Source: Methanolobus sp. (GTDB lineage: Archaea > Halobacteriota > Methanosarcinia > Methanosarcinales > Methanosarcinaceae). From it: a stretch of DNA of 64,000 nucleotides. The notes below the pieces were generated by a model. The model worked only from the letters and a program-made list of their open reading frames with translations, was not told where the DNA came from and ran no database searches. Shown here piece after piece: positions 44,528 to 54,463 of this stretch. Both the position numbers and the translations under genes were made by a program. Location: assembly GCA_029762595.1 (NCBI GenBank), contig JARVGJ010000003.1, positions 1-64,000 of the forward strand, in the 5' to 3' direction. The first letter of the stretch is position 1. Each line of letters begins with the position of its first letter.

Positions 44528-45964
44528 TCACTTATTCTGTAACTTTATACGTTGCCCAAGTATGCATTTCCCCCCCCTGTGTCCTCCAAGGGGATTGAAG
44601 GTGGTTCCAAGGGAATTCATGCACCTTGCCATAACGGCAGCGCCCCGGGCAAGACCATCATCCACAAAGACAACATTCTCATCGATCTTATGATTGATCC
44701 CCAGTTCATGCAGATATTTCAGTATGAGCTTTGGCTTGTTACCGGTTATACCTGCCCTTCCTGTGACACCTATTGCAGTATCCTCATAGACAAGACCTTC
44801 ATCCTGTGCAACTTTTACAAGGCGCTGTACCACACGTGCCATGACCTCGTCAATAACCGCAAACAATACCTTCATGTTGTATTTTTCATAAACCTCAGCG
44901 CCCAGTGATGAGAGTCTGGCCATATCAGAACCGTTATCGCCCACGTCACAACCGATCAGGACCACATTTATAGCATCTGCAGCCTCAGAGTTCACAGGTA
45001 CGCTACCATATCTTTTACGACCTGTGGGTACTTTTTCGATAACAATGCAGTCCAACACCTTCTCTGAATATTCACGGATGACCTTTTTATTAAATATAAA
45101 GGAGAGACCGCCAAGAGATGTCCGATCTGAAATATCAAGTGCTGTACCCTTTTTGCTATCCACAAGACCTGTGCCCTTGATTATTGCATCAGGTATTGCA
45201 CCTGCATAACCACAGAAGTTTCCGATGGTCCTTGCATAGGGAAGATCCGGACTTATTATCCTGCCATCAAGCGTAGTACCGAAGTCCATAGATATACAGG
45301 GATTACGGAAATCCACATCCACCCATTTTGCACCTTCCTTTATTCCGGCTGTTGCAAGTTCACCTTCCATCTCGTTGGCAACTATCTCAACACCAGTTGA
45401 ACCGGTTGGTGGGGTCACACTTGCTACTGCACCATCAAATATTACCTTTTCAAGCTTGGAATATTTACGAAATCTCTGTGGGATATTTGATATAGACATT
45501 GGAGGAGTCATACGGTTTGGTGGCACACCCGCCATCAGGCACCCATCTGCAAGTGCCTTGATGAACTCACCAACCTCATCAGGGGAGTCAAAGCCCGCTA
45601 CAACACCTGTGGACCTGACAACAAAATGAATATCGGTCTTGATATCTAGATTTGCCTCTTTTACAGCCCCCAGAAGGGTATCCCTAACAAGTTCACCAAC
45701 CGAGTCCCTGGTCAGTTCAACACCGTTGAGTGTCTTTCCAAAGATCTCTTCCCCCTGTTTTGGCGGACGGACGTCCCTTGTCATACTTACGGTCTTCTTT
45801 ATTAGCCGTGTTTTGCCATCTTCGAGGTTTGTGGCAGTAAGTATACACTTGGTAGTGGTGTTACCCACTTCCACCGATGCCACGATGAAATAGGATTTGG
45901 ATTTATCCTTAAGGTCAAGTAAGCGGACAGAAGGGCTTTCTGCAATTCTGGGTTTGTGTGCCAT
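44528..45964 (-). CDS. methanogenesis marker protein 14
   Basis: The 478-residue protein belongs to the methanogenesis marker 14 family, found in methanogens and related archaea that carry methyl-coenzyme M reductase. The N-terminal VASVEVGNTTTKCILTATNL resembles an actin/ASKHA-type phosphate-binding loop, as in activators that use ATP to reload metal centres; that resemblance is by eye. Further conserved pieces are NPCISMDFGTTLDGRIISPD and VLIGCDVGDNGSDMARLSSL. Exact function is unknown. It is followed on the minus-strand transcript by nothing recognisable and preceded two bases away by thioredoxin. Confidence 0.9.
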   Translation of the reverse strand: MAHKPRIAESPSVRLLDLKDKSKSYFIVASVEVGNTTTKCILTATNLEDGKTRLIKKTVSMTRDVRPPKQGEEIFGKTLNGVELTRDSVGELVRDTLLGAVKEANLDIKTDIHFVVRSTGVVAGFDSPDEVGEFIKALADGCLMAGVPPNRMTPPMSISNIPQRFRKYSKLEKVIFDGAVASVTPPTGSTGVEIVANEMEGELATAGIKEGAKWVDVDFRNPCISMDFGTTLDGRIISPDLPYARTIGNFCGYAGAIPDAIIKGTGLVDSKKGTALDISDRTSLGGLSFIFNKKVIREYSEKVLDCIVIEKVPTGRKRYGSVPVNSEAADAINVVLIGCDVGDNGSDMARLSSLGAEVYEKYNMKVLFAVIDEVMARVVQRLVKVAQDEGLVYEDTAIGVTGRAGITGNKPKLILKYLHELGINHKIDENVVFVDDGLARGAAVMARCMNSLGTTFNPLGGHRGGKCILGQRIKLQNK

Positions 45965-45965
45965 T

Positions 45966-46373
45966 TTATTCCCTCAGGTAAGGCTTAAGTTTTTGGATGA
46001 TATTCTGTTTTGGAACAGCACCTATTAAACGGTCAACGAATTTTCCTTCGCTGAATATGAGCATCGCTGGAATGCTGCTTATCCCAAAGGACATTGATGT
46101 CATTTTTTCCTCGTCTACGTTCAACTTACCAAAAACCACTTTCCCCTGCATTTCCAGAGCCAACTCATCAAGAACAGGAGAGAGCATTCTGCAGGGACCA
46201 CACCAGGGTGCCCAGCAGTCCACCAGAACAAGAGGATATTTTGATATGAGCTCATCAAACGAAGCATCTGTAACTGATACCGTACTTGCTGGATAGTCCT
46301 TTTTCACAAGAGATGTTTTGAGTTCTTGCATCCTTTTTTGCCTGATAGATTCTAATTCATCCATTAGATTCAC
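45966..46373 (-). CDS. thioredoxin with N-terminal extension
   Basis: A 100-residue thioredoxin fold with the active site WCGPC (Cys58 and Cys61) follows a charged N-terminal extension of about 30 residues. An extra cysteine (Cys53) lies close to the active site. The cis-Pro region ISSIPAMLIF is normal. Its stop lies two bases before the marker 14 start, so the two genes are probably co-transcribed with thioredoxin first. This may indicate redox control of a methanogenesis-related protein. Confidence 0.9.
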   Translation of the reverse strand: MNLMDELESIRQKRMQELKTSLVKKDYPASTVSVTDASFDELISKYPLVLVDCWAPWCGPCRMLSPVLDELALEMQGKVVFGKLNVDEEKMTSMSFGISSIPAMLIFSEGKFVDRLIGAVPKQNIIQKLKPYLRE

Positions 46374-46609
46374 CCTTGATTCACCCTTATTAGTGTATAG
46401 TTATGTCAAGTTATGTTTATTGTGGGTTATATATAGATACCAATAAACTGACTTAATAGATTTATGCCATTTTTCCTTAATTTCTTCATATTCTGCCCTT
46501 AACGCATTTAATTGTTTGTATGGTTGTGCAATAACTAGACACTACCATATGTTGACAAATTATAACGGGGAAAAAGTATTAACTTAAAATGATAGATAAG
46601 GTGCATAAA

Positions 46610-47647
46610 ATGACTAAATGGACAATCGAGACTCTGCACCGTATAGACCCTAAAGATTTTGAGACACTGCTTTCAGGACTTTTTTCTAAAATGGGCTACA
46701 AAACTGAACTCACACAGTACTCAAGGGATAAAGGGGTCGATATTGTTATCAGGATAGAGAATTTCGGACTGTCGCACACCTGGCTGGTACAGGCAAAGAG
46801 ATATACAGGACCGGTGGGCGTAAGAGACGTGAGGGAATATAGCAGTCTCAGGTACAGGGATCGGGTGGATGGAGTGATCATGGTCACAACCTCTTCTTTT
46901 ACAAAAGAGGCAATTGAAGAAGCTGCAGAACATAACCTTAAGCTCATAGATGGAAAACTGCTTGTGGAAATGCTTAACCATTACCTGCCTGATGTATGCA
47001 AAGAAGCGGACCATGATGGAAAAACACATGGTAAAAAAACATATGCCGGAAGGGAAATGAACGATATTGGCAATGGCACTATATTAAAAAGAGGAGAACA
47101 GGTGCTTGCAAGGGAAGTTGTGATGATAGGCTGCGAAAAGTCCAGCATTACACTGACAAACAGGAACATTTTCATTAAGAAGGAAAGTTCAGGCCTGTTT
47201 ACAACGAATTCCAATGTTGACCAGCGCATAGAGATAAAGGAAATACTGGGCATACATTGTGAACCTAACAGGATGATACTCATAACAGGCAAGAAGAAGC
47301 TCAGAATATACCCCATCAGCTCCGGAAACATTTCCCTTCTTAGAGAGACACTTGAGACCCTTCGCCCCGAATACCTGAAAGGTGAATACCTTACACTTTC
47401 ATCAAGAAAAGGCACTGAAATTATAATTCTCACTAACAAACGCATAATTATTACCGATGTTACACAGGGCATAAAAGAGGAGATAATCAACACTAAGATC
47501 ATTGGTGTTGAACTTAAAGGGGGCTTTCTCAAAAAAGAAATGTTGACAATCACAGAAGATACCGGGGTAATGACAAAACACCATCTTGATGTCGATGTTC
47601 CTGCCAGGTGGAAAGAAATGATAGAAGAACATGTGAGAATTTACTGA
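46610..47647 (+). CDS. Mrr-like nuclease fused to two PH-like domains
   Basis: The N-terminal domain (about 1-115) is a restriction-endonuclease-like Mrr_cat fold. GVDIVI has Asp44, QAKRY has Gln61 and Lys63, and an upstream FE supplies Glu18, together forming a PD-(D/E)xK site. Two beta-rich segments follow (about 145-255 and 258-340), each with the repeating pattern of a bacterial PH-like domain (LTNRNIFIKKE and LTNKRIIITD). The ATG at 46610 is preferred over 46589 because an aaggtg motif lies six bases before it. No methyltransferase is nearby, so a type IV-like or stress-related nuclease is possible. Confidence 0.75.
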   Translation: MTKWTIETLHRIDPKDFETLLSGLFSKMGYKTELTQYSRDKGVDIVIRIENFGLSHTWLVQAKRYTGPVGVRDVREYSSLRYRDRVDGVIMVTTSSFTKEAIEEAAEHNLKLIDGKLLVEMLNHYLPDVCKEADHDGKTHGKKTYAGREMNDIGNGTILKRGEQVLAREVVMIGCEKSSITLTNRNIFIKKESSGLFTTNSNVDQRIEIKEILGIHCEPNRMILITGKKKLRIYPISSGNISLLRETLETLRPEYLKGEYLTLSSRKGTEIIILTNKRIIITDVTQGIKEEIINTKIIGVELKGGFLKKEMLTITEDTGVMTKHHLDVDVPARWKEMIEEHVRIY

Positions 47648-47738
47648 ATTTTTCCTGGAACTTCACACGCGTGAAAACTATATATTGAAGAGTCAAATAA
47701 AGAACAAAGCTTTTTAAATGTGTATTGGAGGAAAATCA

Positions 47739-47945
47739 GTGAGAATAGATACAATAAATATAGAAGGTATGATGTGCGGTCACTGCCAGGCAAACGTGGA
47801 AAAAGCCATAGCTGCAATAAACGGCGTCAGTAAAGTTGAAGTAGACCTCTCTGGAAAAAAAGCCACCATCACCTTTGACCCTGAAACTGCAAATCTTGAT
47901 TCCATCAAAAAAGCAGTAACTGACGCAGGATATAAAATCATCTGA
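47739..47945 (+). CDS. copZ: copper chaperone (HMA domain)
   Basis: The 68-residue protein is a single heavy-metal-associated domain with the binding motif GMMCGHC (Cys13 and Cys16) and the usual beta-alpha-beta pattern ending VTDAGYKII. It should pass Cu(I) to the P-type ATPase encoded 41 bases downstream. The GTG at 47739 is chosen as start because ggagg lies seven bases upstream; a longer frame from 47718 would place that motif inside the coding region. Confidence 0.88.
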   Translation: MRIDTINIEGMMCGHCQANVEKAIAAINGVSKVEVDLSGKKATITFDPETANLDSIKKAVTDAGYKII

Positions 47946-47986
47946 AAGCAGCAGGATATGGGTTCTTTACTTCATTAGAGGGCAAC

Positions 47987-50767
47987 ATGAAAGCAGATAT
48001 CAAAATATATGGCATGACCTGCATGCATTGCCACAAACGCGTGGAAGATGCCATATTATCCCTTGAAGGAGTGACATCTGTGGAAGTCAGCCTTGAAGAG
48101 GAGAAAGCATCGGTGGAATTCAATGCTGACAGGATAAATATTGTCGATATTAAAAAGGCAGTCACAGATGCCGGATACGAAGTCGGGGAAGAAGTCTGTT
48201 CGGTTCCTGACACAGACGAAAAAGAGGCTGTGTGTCCTGTCCTAATTGATGATGTCGGGATAAGTGATGTAACAATAAATGAAGCGGACCCTGTAAAGAA
48301 TATTGTTTTCAAGATATCAGGGATGCAGTGCTCTGCCTGTGCACAGAACATAGAAACGACACTCAAAAGACAGGATGGTGTAATATCTGCATCCGTTAAC
48401 CTGCCTATGGAAAGGGCAGCTGTGGATTTTAACCCGGCACATATCACACCCGAAGAGATGGAAAAAGCCATCGAAGGAATTGGGTATAATGTTGTAAGGG
48501 ACCGGGTCGTGCTAGATATAGGAGGAATGAAGTGTGCAGCATGCTCCCGGAATGTGGAGAAGGTGCTCAGCAAATTGAAAGGAGTCAGTTCTGCAAATGT
48601 GAACATTACTACAGGAAAGGCAACTGTAGAGTACAATTCATCCCTTGTCACAGTAGATGATATGAAAAAAGTCATCGAAGGGATCGGATACTCAGCGTCG
48701 CTTCCGGTAAGCAGGTCTGAAACACAGGACAGGGAAAGAATTGAAAGGGAGCGTGAGATCAGACAGCAGAGGAACAACCTGCTCATCTCGATCGCAGTAA
48801 TGATCCCTGTTATGCTCGGGCACATGAAAATGATGGTTCCCGCATATTTCGCTTTTGTGCCGGAACTCTTCCTGGACAGGAACATGCTTTTCCTGCTCAC
48901 TACAATTGTGATGGTTTTCCCGGGGAGACAATTCTTCGTCGGAACTTACCGGGGCCTGAAACATGGGGTCACAGATATGAACCTGTTAATTGCCACAGGA
49001 ACCGGGGCTGCCTATGTTATTAGCGTTGCTTCAAGCTACCTTGACCTTGGACCCGGCTACGACCATCTGTACTACGATACTGCGGTCATGCTTATCGCTT
49101 TCATAGTACTTGGAAGATACCTGGAGGCAAAAGCAAAGGGCAGGACATCTGAATCCATCAAAAAGCTCATCGGCCTGCAGGCAAAAACGGCCCGCATAGT
49201 AGTTGACGACCGGGAAAAGGAAGTACCTGTGGAAGAGGTACAGGTAGATGATATAGTCTTTGTGAGACCTGGGGAGAAGGTGCCTGTTGACGGTGTTGTC
49301 ATCGAAGGTGCCTCTGCAATGGACGAGTCAATGATAACCGGTGAGAGCATCCCTGTGGAAAAGAATGTTGGGGACATGGTCATCGGCTCAACCCTTAACA
49401 GGTCGGGTGCACTTAAGTTCAGGGCAACAAATGTTGGAGCTGACACTGCCCTTGCAAGGATAATCGAACTTGTGGAAAATGCACAGACTTCAAAGGCACC
49501 TATACAGCGTATAGCTGATGTTGTTGCAGGTCATTTCATCCTGGCAGTGCATGTTATCGCCCTGACAGCATTCTTCTTCTGGTATTTCATCGGCTACGAG
49601 AGATTTGCTGTTGCACTGAATTCCACAATGGCCAGTCCATTCCTCTTCTCAATGCTCATCTCAATTACGGTTCTTGTGATATCCTGCCCCTGTGCAGTGG
49701 GACTTGCAACACCTGCAGCCATAATGGTAGGTACAGGCAAAGGTGCAGAGAACGGGATACTTATCAAAGGAGGAGAAGCACTTGAGAGGACATTGAAAAT
49801 AGACACTATTGTCTTTGACAAGACAGGGACCCTCACAAAAGGCAAGCCCGAACTTACTGACATCCTGCTTGCCCCGGGCGGAGAGATGGATAGTAATGGA
49901 GTACTTTCTATCGCTGCAAGTGCGGAAAAAGGCTCTGAACATCCCCTTGGTGAGGCCATCGTGAAGGCTGCTGAGGAGAAAGGGCTTGAAATAAGGGATC
50001 CGCAAAACTTCAGGTCCATCGCAGGGCATGGTGTTGAAGCCACCACAGGTGGCAGCAGGATACTGCTTGGAACCCGCAGGCTAATGAAAGACAATGACAT
50101 TGACATCTCAGCACTCTATGCAGACATGGAAAGAATGGAAGCAGAAGGTAAGACTGCAATGATAGTTGCAAAGGAAATGGATGCTATCGGTCTTATTGCC
50201 GTTGCAGATACGCTCAAAGAGAACTCCCCTCAGGCCGTGAAAAAACTGCAGGAGATGGGAATTAAGGTCGTGATGATAACAGGGGACAACCAGAGGACAG
50301 CTGATGCGATTGCAGCGCAGCTTGGTATTGACAGAGTACTGGCAGAAGTACTTCCTGGTGACAAGGCTTCTGAGATCATGAAACTGCAGAAAGAAGGCAG
50401 GATAGTTGCAATGGTGGGAGATGGGATCAATGATGCTCCAGCACTTACACAATCGGATATCGGCATTGCAATGGGAGCAGGTACCGATGTTGCAATGGAG
50501 TCTGCACAGATAGTCCTTATAAAGAATGATCTTCTGGATGTGCTGGCATCCATCAGACTGAGTCGTCTTACAATGAGAAAGATAAAACAGAACCTATTCT
50601 GGGCATTTGCCTACAACAGCCTCGGTATACCACTTGCAGCAGGAATACTCTATCCTTTCATCACAAAGATAGTCATCACCCCCGAGCTGGCGGCGGCTTT
50701 TATGGCTATGAGCTCGGTGTCTGTCACAACGAACTCCCTGCTAATGAAAAGGAGCAGGATAAAATAA
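47987..50767 (+). CDS. copA: copper-translocating P1B-type ATPase with three HMA domains
   Basis: The 926-residue pump has three N-terminal metal-binding domains (TCMHC at Cys12/15, QCSAC at Cys115/118, KCAAC at Cys183/186) and the P1B membrane core. The CPC ion-site motif is at 567-569, the phosphorylation motif DKTGT at Asp611, HPLGEAI in the nucleotide domain and GDGINDAP in the hinge. It exports Cu(I) or Ag(I) with ATP. Three HMA domains is more than the one or two usual in prokaryotes. It is preceded by its chaperone and followed by a small membrane protein in one apparent operon. Confidence 0.95.
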   Translation: MKADIKIYGMTCMHCHKRVEDAILSLEGVTSVEVSLEEEKASVEFNADRINIVDIKKAVTDAGYEVGEEVCSVPDTDEKEAVCPVLIDDVGISDVTINEADPVKNIVFKISGMQCSACAQNIETTLKRQDGVISASVNLPMERAAVDFNPAHITPEEMEKAIEGIGYNVVRDRVVLDIGGMKCAACSRNVEKVLSKLKGVSSANVNITTGKATVEYNSSLVTVDDMKKVIEGIGYSASLPVSRSETQDRERIEREREIRQQRNNLLISIAVMIPVMLGHMKMMVPAYFAFVPELFLDRNMLFLLTTIVMVFPGRQFFVGTYRGLKHGVTDMNLLIATGTGAAYVISVASSYLDLGPGYDHLYYDTAVMLIAFIVLGRYLEAKAKGRTSESIKKLIGLQAKTARIVVDDREKEVPVEEVQVDDIVFVRPGEKVPVDGVVIEGASAMDESMITGESIPVEKNVGDMVIGSTLNRSGALKFRATNVGADTALARIIELVENAQTSKAPIQRIADVVAGHFILAVHVIALTAFFFWYFIGYERFAVALNSTMASPFLFSMLISITVLVISCPCAVGLATPAAIMVGTGKGAENGILIKGGEALERTLKIDTIVFDKTGTLTKGKPELTDILLAPGGEMDSNGVLSIAASAEKGSEHPLGEAIVKAAEEKGLEIRDPQNFRSIAGHGVEATTGGSRILLGTRRLMKDNDIDISALYADMERMEAEGKTAMIVAKEMDAIGLIAVADTLKENSPQAVKKLQEMGIKVVMITGDNQRTADAIAAQLGIDRVLAEVLPGDKASEIMKLQKEGRIVAMVGDGINDAPALTQSDIGIAMGAGTDVAMESAQIVLIKNDLLDVLASIRLSRLTMRKIKQNLFWAFAYNSLGIPLAAGILYPFITKIVITPELAAAFMAMSSVSVTTNSLLMKRSRIK

Positions 50768-50786
50768 TAAAGGAGGAGATGTCCGC

Positions 50787-51029
50787 ATGGAAAGAAAAGC
50801 TTACAATACAGGTAAATATGCACTTATAGCCAGTGTGGCCTCTTCATTTATACTTGTGACCATATTTGCAGGGCTTTCGCTCGTGGTGAACAGCTCCAGA
50901 ACAATACCACTGTACAGTCAGGTGGATATCATTGCAGGTATGATCTTTGTATTCATCCTCAGCATGATAGTTGCGGCTTCGGTCTGGCCCGGGTTAATAG
51001 AAAAGACAATGGAAAATAGACAGAGATAA
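50787..51029 (+). CDS. small two-helix membrane protein downstream of copA
   Basis: The 80-residue protein has two predicted membrane helices (about 12-33 and 48-70) with a short polar loop and a basic C-terminus. A strong ggagg site precedes the ATG, and it starts 20 bases after copA, so co-expression is very likely. It has no metal-binding cysteines or methionine motifs. It may be an accessory of the copper pump, which is inference from position only. Confidence 0.65.
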   Translation: MERKAYNTGKYALIASVASSFILVTIFAGLSLVVNSSRTIPLYSQVDIIAGMIFVFILSMIVAASVWPGLIEKTMENRQR

Positions 51030-51071
51030 CAAAAAGTAAGTAAAGAAGGAAAAAGAAATGGCTGGGGGCCA

Positions 51072-52052
51072 TTATATAATATCTACGTGCGGATTGATGT
51101 CGCACCCCGTACAGGGCAGGCACATCGTCTTAAAGGTATCAGCACGCAGGCCGTACTCATCCAGTTTTTCACGGAGGAAATTATTCAGCATAAGCAGCCT
51201 TTCTGCGGACGGGCGCTCTATAAATACTTCCCCTTCCCTCAATGGATGCCTGGCGGCTGCCCTGAGGATAGGGACAACCCCCATGGAAACAAGCTCTTCT
51301 ATGCCTTTTTTATCAGATTCTTCTGTTTCCCCCAGACCGATGATGAAATTAGAGCAGACCTTATTCCTGCCAAATACATTTACACCTTCCCTGAGTGCAT
51401 CAAGCAGGAATTCCAGATCCTGGTCCGGGCATAAAATAGCATGCAATTTCCTATCCATGGTCTCGACATTGTATTTTAGCTCGTCAGCACCCGCAGCCCT
51501 GAGCCTGCGTGTGGAATCTCCTGTGGGATAGACGGAAACACCTATTGGGACATTATATAGCTCCCTGAGCCTGCGAATAAGTTCTTCAGCCCGGTCTACC
51601 TCATGTTCTGCTGATATCTCAACACCGGAGGTGATAGATATTGCCTTCATACGGCCGGTATCATGTGCATCTGCTATCATCTTAAGCATCTGTTCCATGC
51701 TCTTGACATTTCCGGAGAGTTTGGGGACAGGACAGAACTTACAGTCAAAGATACACTTCTCACACATTGTGATGAAGGCCTGGTCCGGGCAGTGGATCAG
51801 CTCCTCTTCAATAATGCCTCTTGCAATCTCGATACCATCTTTCCTGATCACAAGCTCAGTACCTTGCATTGTGGCTTCAAGAGAGGATTCTTTTTTAACA
51901 GCAAGACGTACACGATGTCCTCCCGAACTGAAGAAGAAGGCTACGTTCCCGGCCCCAGGTCCTGCTGTGGGAATTGTCAGCCTGCGGATGAGAGAGGGGT
52001 CCATATTGACCGAACCTGCGGAGATAAGTTGAGCTTTTGTTTCTGCGTTCAT
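51072..52052 (-). CDS. radical SAM protein, biotin synthase-related
   Basis: The 326-residue protein has the radical SAM cluster motif CIFDCKFC (Cys100, Cys104, Cys107) inside a TIM-barrel-like core and resembles the archaeal 'biotin synthase-related' group (COG2516). A long N-terminal domain (1-85) precedes the barrel, and the C-terminus has an extra cysteine set, CLPCTGC, that may bind an auxiliary cluster. The reaction is unknown. It converges with the copper operon and appears to be a single-gene unit. Confidence 0.82.
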   Translation of the reverse strand: MNAETKAQLISAGSVNMDPSLIRRLTIPTAGPGAGNVAFFFSSGGHRVRLAVKKESSLEATMQGTELVIRKDGIEIARGIIEEELIHCPDQAFITMCEKCIFDCKFCPVPKLSGNVKSMEQMLKMIADAHDTGRMKAISITSGVEISAEHEVDRAEELIRRLRELYNVPIGVSVYPTGDSTRRLRAAGADELKYNVETMDRKLHAILCPDQDLEFLLDALREGVNVFGRNKVCSNFIIGLGETEESDKKGIEELVSMGVVPILRAAARHPLREGEVFIERPSAERLLMLNNFLREKLDEYGLRADTFKTMCLPCTGCDINPHVDII

Positions 52053-52146
52053 GAGTGCTCCGATACCAGATAACTTGCCTTTTTTTTATTTATCTGGCAA
52101 CTGTTGCCTTAATATAACCTATTTTGCAGGAGATACATTATATTTT

Positions 52147-52170
52147 CCCCGGGAGCCATCAATTCCGGGG
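52147..52170. repeat. small GC-rich hairpin
   Basis: The arms ccccgg (52147-52152) and ccgggg (52165-52170) can pair across a 12-base loop in an otherwise AT-rich intergenic gap between the divergent radical SAM and YHS-FrhB genes. Its role is unknown. Confidence 0.35.
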
Positions 52171-52294
52171 TGACCTATGACAGTATCGGCAAAGTGCTCA
52201 GGGTTTTTAATGATTATACGATTCAAATTTCATTATATATCAGAGCATGTATATAGCAATTCCACAAGGACATCCGCGATCCTGGGAGATTAAG

Positions 52295-53455
52295 ATGCCT
52301 ATTGACCCTATATGTAAAAATAAAGTGCATGAAGAGACCCCCTATTATACGGAATATGGTGGGAAACTCTACCGGTTCTGCTCTTATGAATGTAAGAACA
52401 AGTTCGATCTGCTTGAAAAAAGAGTCATCCGCCTTAAAAGGTCCATTGCAGAGCAGGAAAAGATATCTTTTGGGAAACTCAGGAAGGACATAATCAAGCC
52501 CGGAATATGCACTCTCTGCGGAGCTTGCGCCGCATCATGTGAATCTATTGTTATAAAGGATGAGCAACCCAGTCTGATCGGCAAGTGCACAGCCTGCGGT
52601 GTCTGTTATAACCAGTGCCCAAGGACAATTACAACAGAGGAAGGGCTTGTCGGAAGGATACGCAATGCCTATTGTGCAAGAACGGCCATACCTGAGCTGA
52701 AGGGACAGGACGGAGGAGTGGTCACATCCATGCTGGCCTATGCCCTGGAAGAAGGACTCATCGACTGCGCCATTGTAACCACCCGGTCAGATGAGGAGCC
52801 CTGGAAACCTGTTCCTATTGTGGCAAAGACCTATGATGATATCCTTGAAGGAACAGGAAGTATCTACAGCCATAGTATGACAATGGAGGCCTTGATGAGC
52901 GCTATCAAACAGGGTATGCGAAGCATTGCCTTTGTTGGCCCAAGCTGTAATATCGATGCCGTGACCAAGATGCAGAAAAGCCCCTACGGATTCCTGCACC
53001 TGTTCATGAGGGCGAATATCCTGAAGATGGGGCTATTCTGCATGGACACCTTCTATTATGAGGGAATAAAGGAATTCGTAAAAAGCAAGGATATGGAACT
53101 TGCTGATGTCGAGTGGATGAAGATACGCAAGGGTAGGTTCGAGTTCCAGACCAGGGATGAACTTAAGGTGTTCCCGCTGAGTGAGCTTGACCAGTACAGG
53201 AGCAGTTCGTGCAAGTACTGCACCGACATGGCCTCTGAGAGTGCAGATCTGTCATTTGGCGGTGTGGGCACCCCCAGGGACTGGACCACTGTGCTTGCAC
53301 GTTCCGGAATTGGATACGAGATATTCAACGAGGCGGTGGATAACGGATACATCGAGTCCCGCCTGCTTGAGGAAAACGAGATGAAGAATGTTCTCAACCT
53401 CGCAAAGATGAAGAAGATACAGATGTATTCACTTAATCGCAGGCAGAATATCTGA
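52295..53455 (+). CDS. YHS domain-ferredoxin-FrhB fusion protein
   Basis: From the ATG at 52295 (gggagat just upstream) the protein starts with a YHS/TRASH metal-binding domain (1-43; Cys7, Cys29, Cys33). A 2x[4Fe-4S] ferredoxin follows (Cys72-75-78-82 and Cys98-101-104-108). The C-terminal part (about 120-386) is of the coenzyme F420 hydrogenase/dehydrogenase beta-subunit type. Such FrhB-like modules bind flavin and exchange electrons with F420 or ferredoxin. Joining a metal-sensing YHS domain to this module is unusual. Its substrate is not evident. Confidence 0.85.
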   Translation: MPIDPICKNKVHEETPYYTEYGGKLYRFCSYECKNKFDLLEKRVIRLKRSIAEQEKISFGKLRKDIIKPGICTLCGACAASCESIVIKDEQPSLIGKCTACGVCYNQCPRTITTEEGLVGRIRNAYCARTAIPELKGQDGGVVTSMLAYALEEGLIDCAIVTTRSDEEPWKPVPIVAKTYDDILEGTGSIYSHSMTMEALMSAIKQGMRSIAFVGPSCNIDAVTKMQKSPYGFLHLFMRANILKMGLFCMDTFYYEGIKEFVKSKDMELADVEWMKIRKGRFEFQTRDELKVFPLSELDQYRSSSCKYCTDMASESADLSFGGVGTPRDWTTVLARSGIGYEIFNEAVDNGYIESRLLEENEMKNVLNLAKMKKIQMYSLNRRQNI

Positions 53456-53470
53456 GGACAAAAAACTCCT

Positions 53471-54310
53471 GTGTTTTTAAACACTTACGCACAATATACA
53501 AGCATGTACTCCAAAGATTATGTCCATGGCTATTCCGAAAGAGAAGCACTCCGCCTCTGCGACCAGGCTAGCACACTGGAAGAGCTCCTTCACAGCGATA
53601 CAAAATACCCTCCGGGCAGCAAGGTACTGGAAGCCGGATGCGGCATCGGTGCCCAGACAGTAATCCTCTCAAAGAACAGCCCCCAGGCACAGATTACATC
53701 CATTGATATATCAGAGGATTCCCTGAACAAAGCTAAAGAACGTGCCGCAAAAGAGGGAGTCGGGAATGTGGAGTTCCGTGTGGAAAGCATATTCGACCTC
53801 CCATTTGAGGATGAGAGTTTCGACCACGTTTTTGTCTGCTTTGTGCTGGAACACCTCAAAGAACCAGTTCAGGCCCTTGCAAACCTGCGCAGAGTGCTAA
53901 GAAAAGGTGGCACAATAACAGTTATCGAAGGCGACCACGGCTCATGCTTCTTCCACCCCGAAACCGAAGCAGGAGTGAAAGCCTGGCACAGCCTTGTGGA
54001 AGTGCAGGCAAGGCTTGGCGGCAATTCGCTCATCGGCAGGCAGGCCTACACGCTCCTGAAAAAAGCAGGCTTCAGTGACGTTGCAGTCTCACCCCGCATG
54101 GTCTACAGCGATGCAAGCCGTCCGCACATGGAGGAAGGTTTTGTGAGAAGGACGATCATACCGATGGTTGAGGGCGTCAGGAAGAGTGCCATTGGGATGG
54201 GAATAATCGATGAGGATACCTTTGACAGGGGAATTAGGGACCTGCACAGGACAGCGGGAGAGGAAGGGGCTTTTTCTTATACCTTTTTTAAGGGATTGGG
54301 AAGGAAATGA
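53471..54310 (+). CDS. SAM-dependent class I methyltransferase
   Basis: The 279-residue protein has the Rossmann methyltransferase core with motif I VLEAGCGIGAQT, an acidic strand 2 end (ITSIDIS) and FDHVFVCFVLEHL for motif post-II. A helical C-terminal region (about 180-279) follows and may select the substrate. The frame opens with GTG at 53471; an ATG at 53504 is an alternative that would remove 11 residues. It follows the YHS-FrhB gene by 15 bases and is probably co-transcribed with it. Confidence 0.87.
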   Translation: MFLNTYAQYTSMYSKDYVHGYSEREALRLCDQASTLEELLHSDTKYPPGSKVLEAGCGIGAQTVILSKNSPQAQITSIDISEDSLNKAKERAAKEGVGNVEFRVESIFDLPFEDESFDHVFVCFVLEHLKEPVQALANLRRVLRKGGTITVIEGDHGSCFFHPETEAGVKAWHSLVEVQARLGGNSLIGRQAYTLLKKAGFSDVAVSPRMVYSDASRPHMEEGFVRRTIIPMVEGVRKSAIGMGIIDEDTFDRGIRDLHRTAGEEGAFSYTFFKGLGRK

Positions 54311-54420
54311 AAAGTAGACCTTCAATACTAACTTTTTTGTATAAATTGGAAGACTGTCTTAGATACCTAATTCTTTCTGATGAAAAAATGCTACTTGTAA
54401 GATCCACATCTGATTCATAT

Positions 54421-54452
54421 CCGATTTACATCCAAAATCCCGATTTACATCC
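54421..54452. repeat. 14-base perfect direct repeat
   Basis: Two copies of ccgatttacatcca (54421-54434 and 54439-54452) are separated by four bases, between the convergent methyltransferase genes. They give an 18-base period. No function is apparent. Confidence 0.8.
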
Positions 54453-54463
54453 ACAATTATTGT

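Noticed and set aside
44337-44531. Minus-strand frame of 64 residues across the marker 14 downstream gap
   Set aside because: Composition is unlike the neighbouring proteins and it overlaps the end of the marker 14 gene and the plus-strand basic peptide candidate. No ribosome binding site was seen.
52147-52170. Hairpin as a riboswitch
   Set aside because: The stem is only six pairs and no conserved riboswitch core was recognised near either flanking gene.
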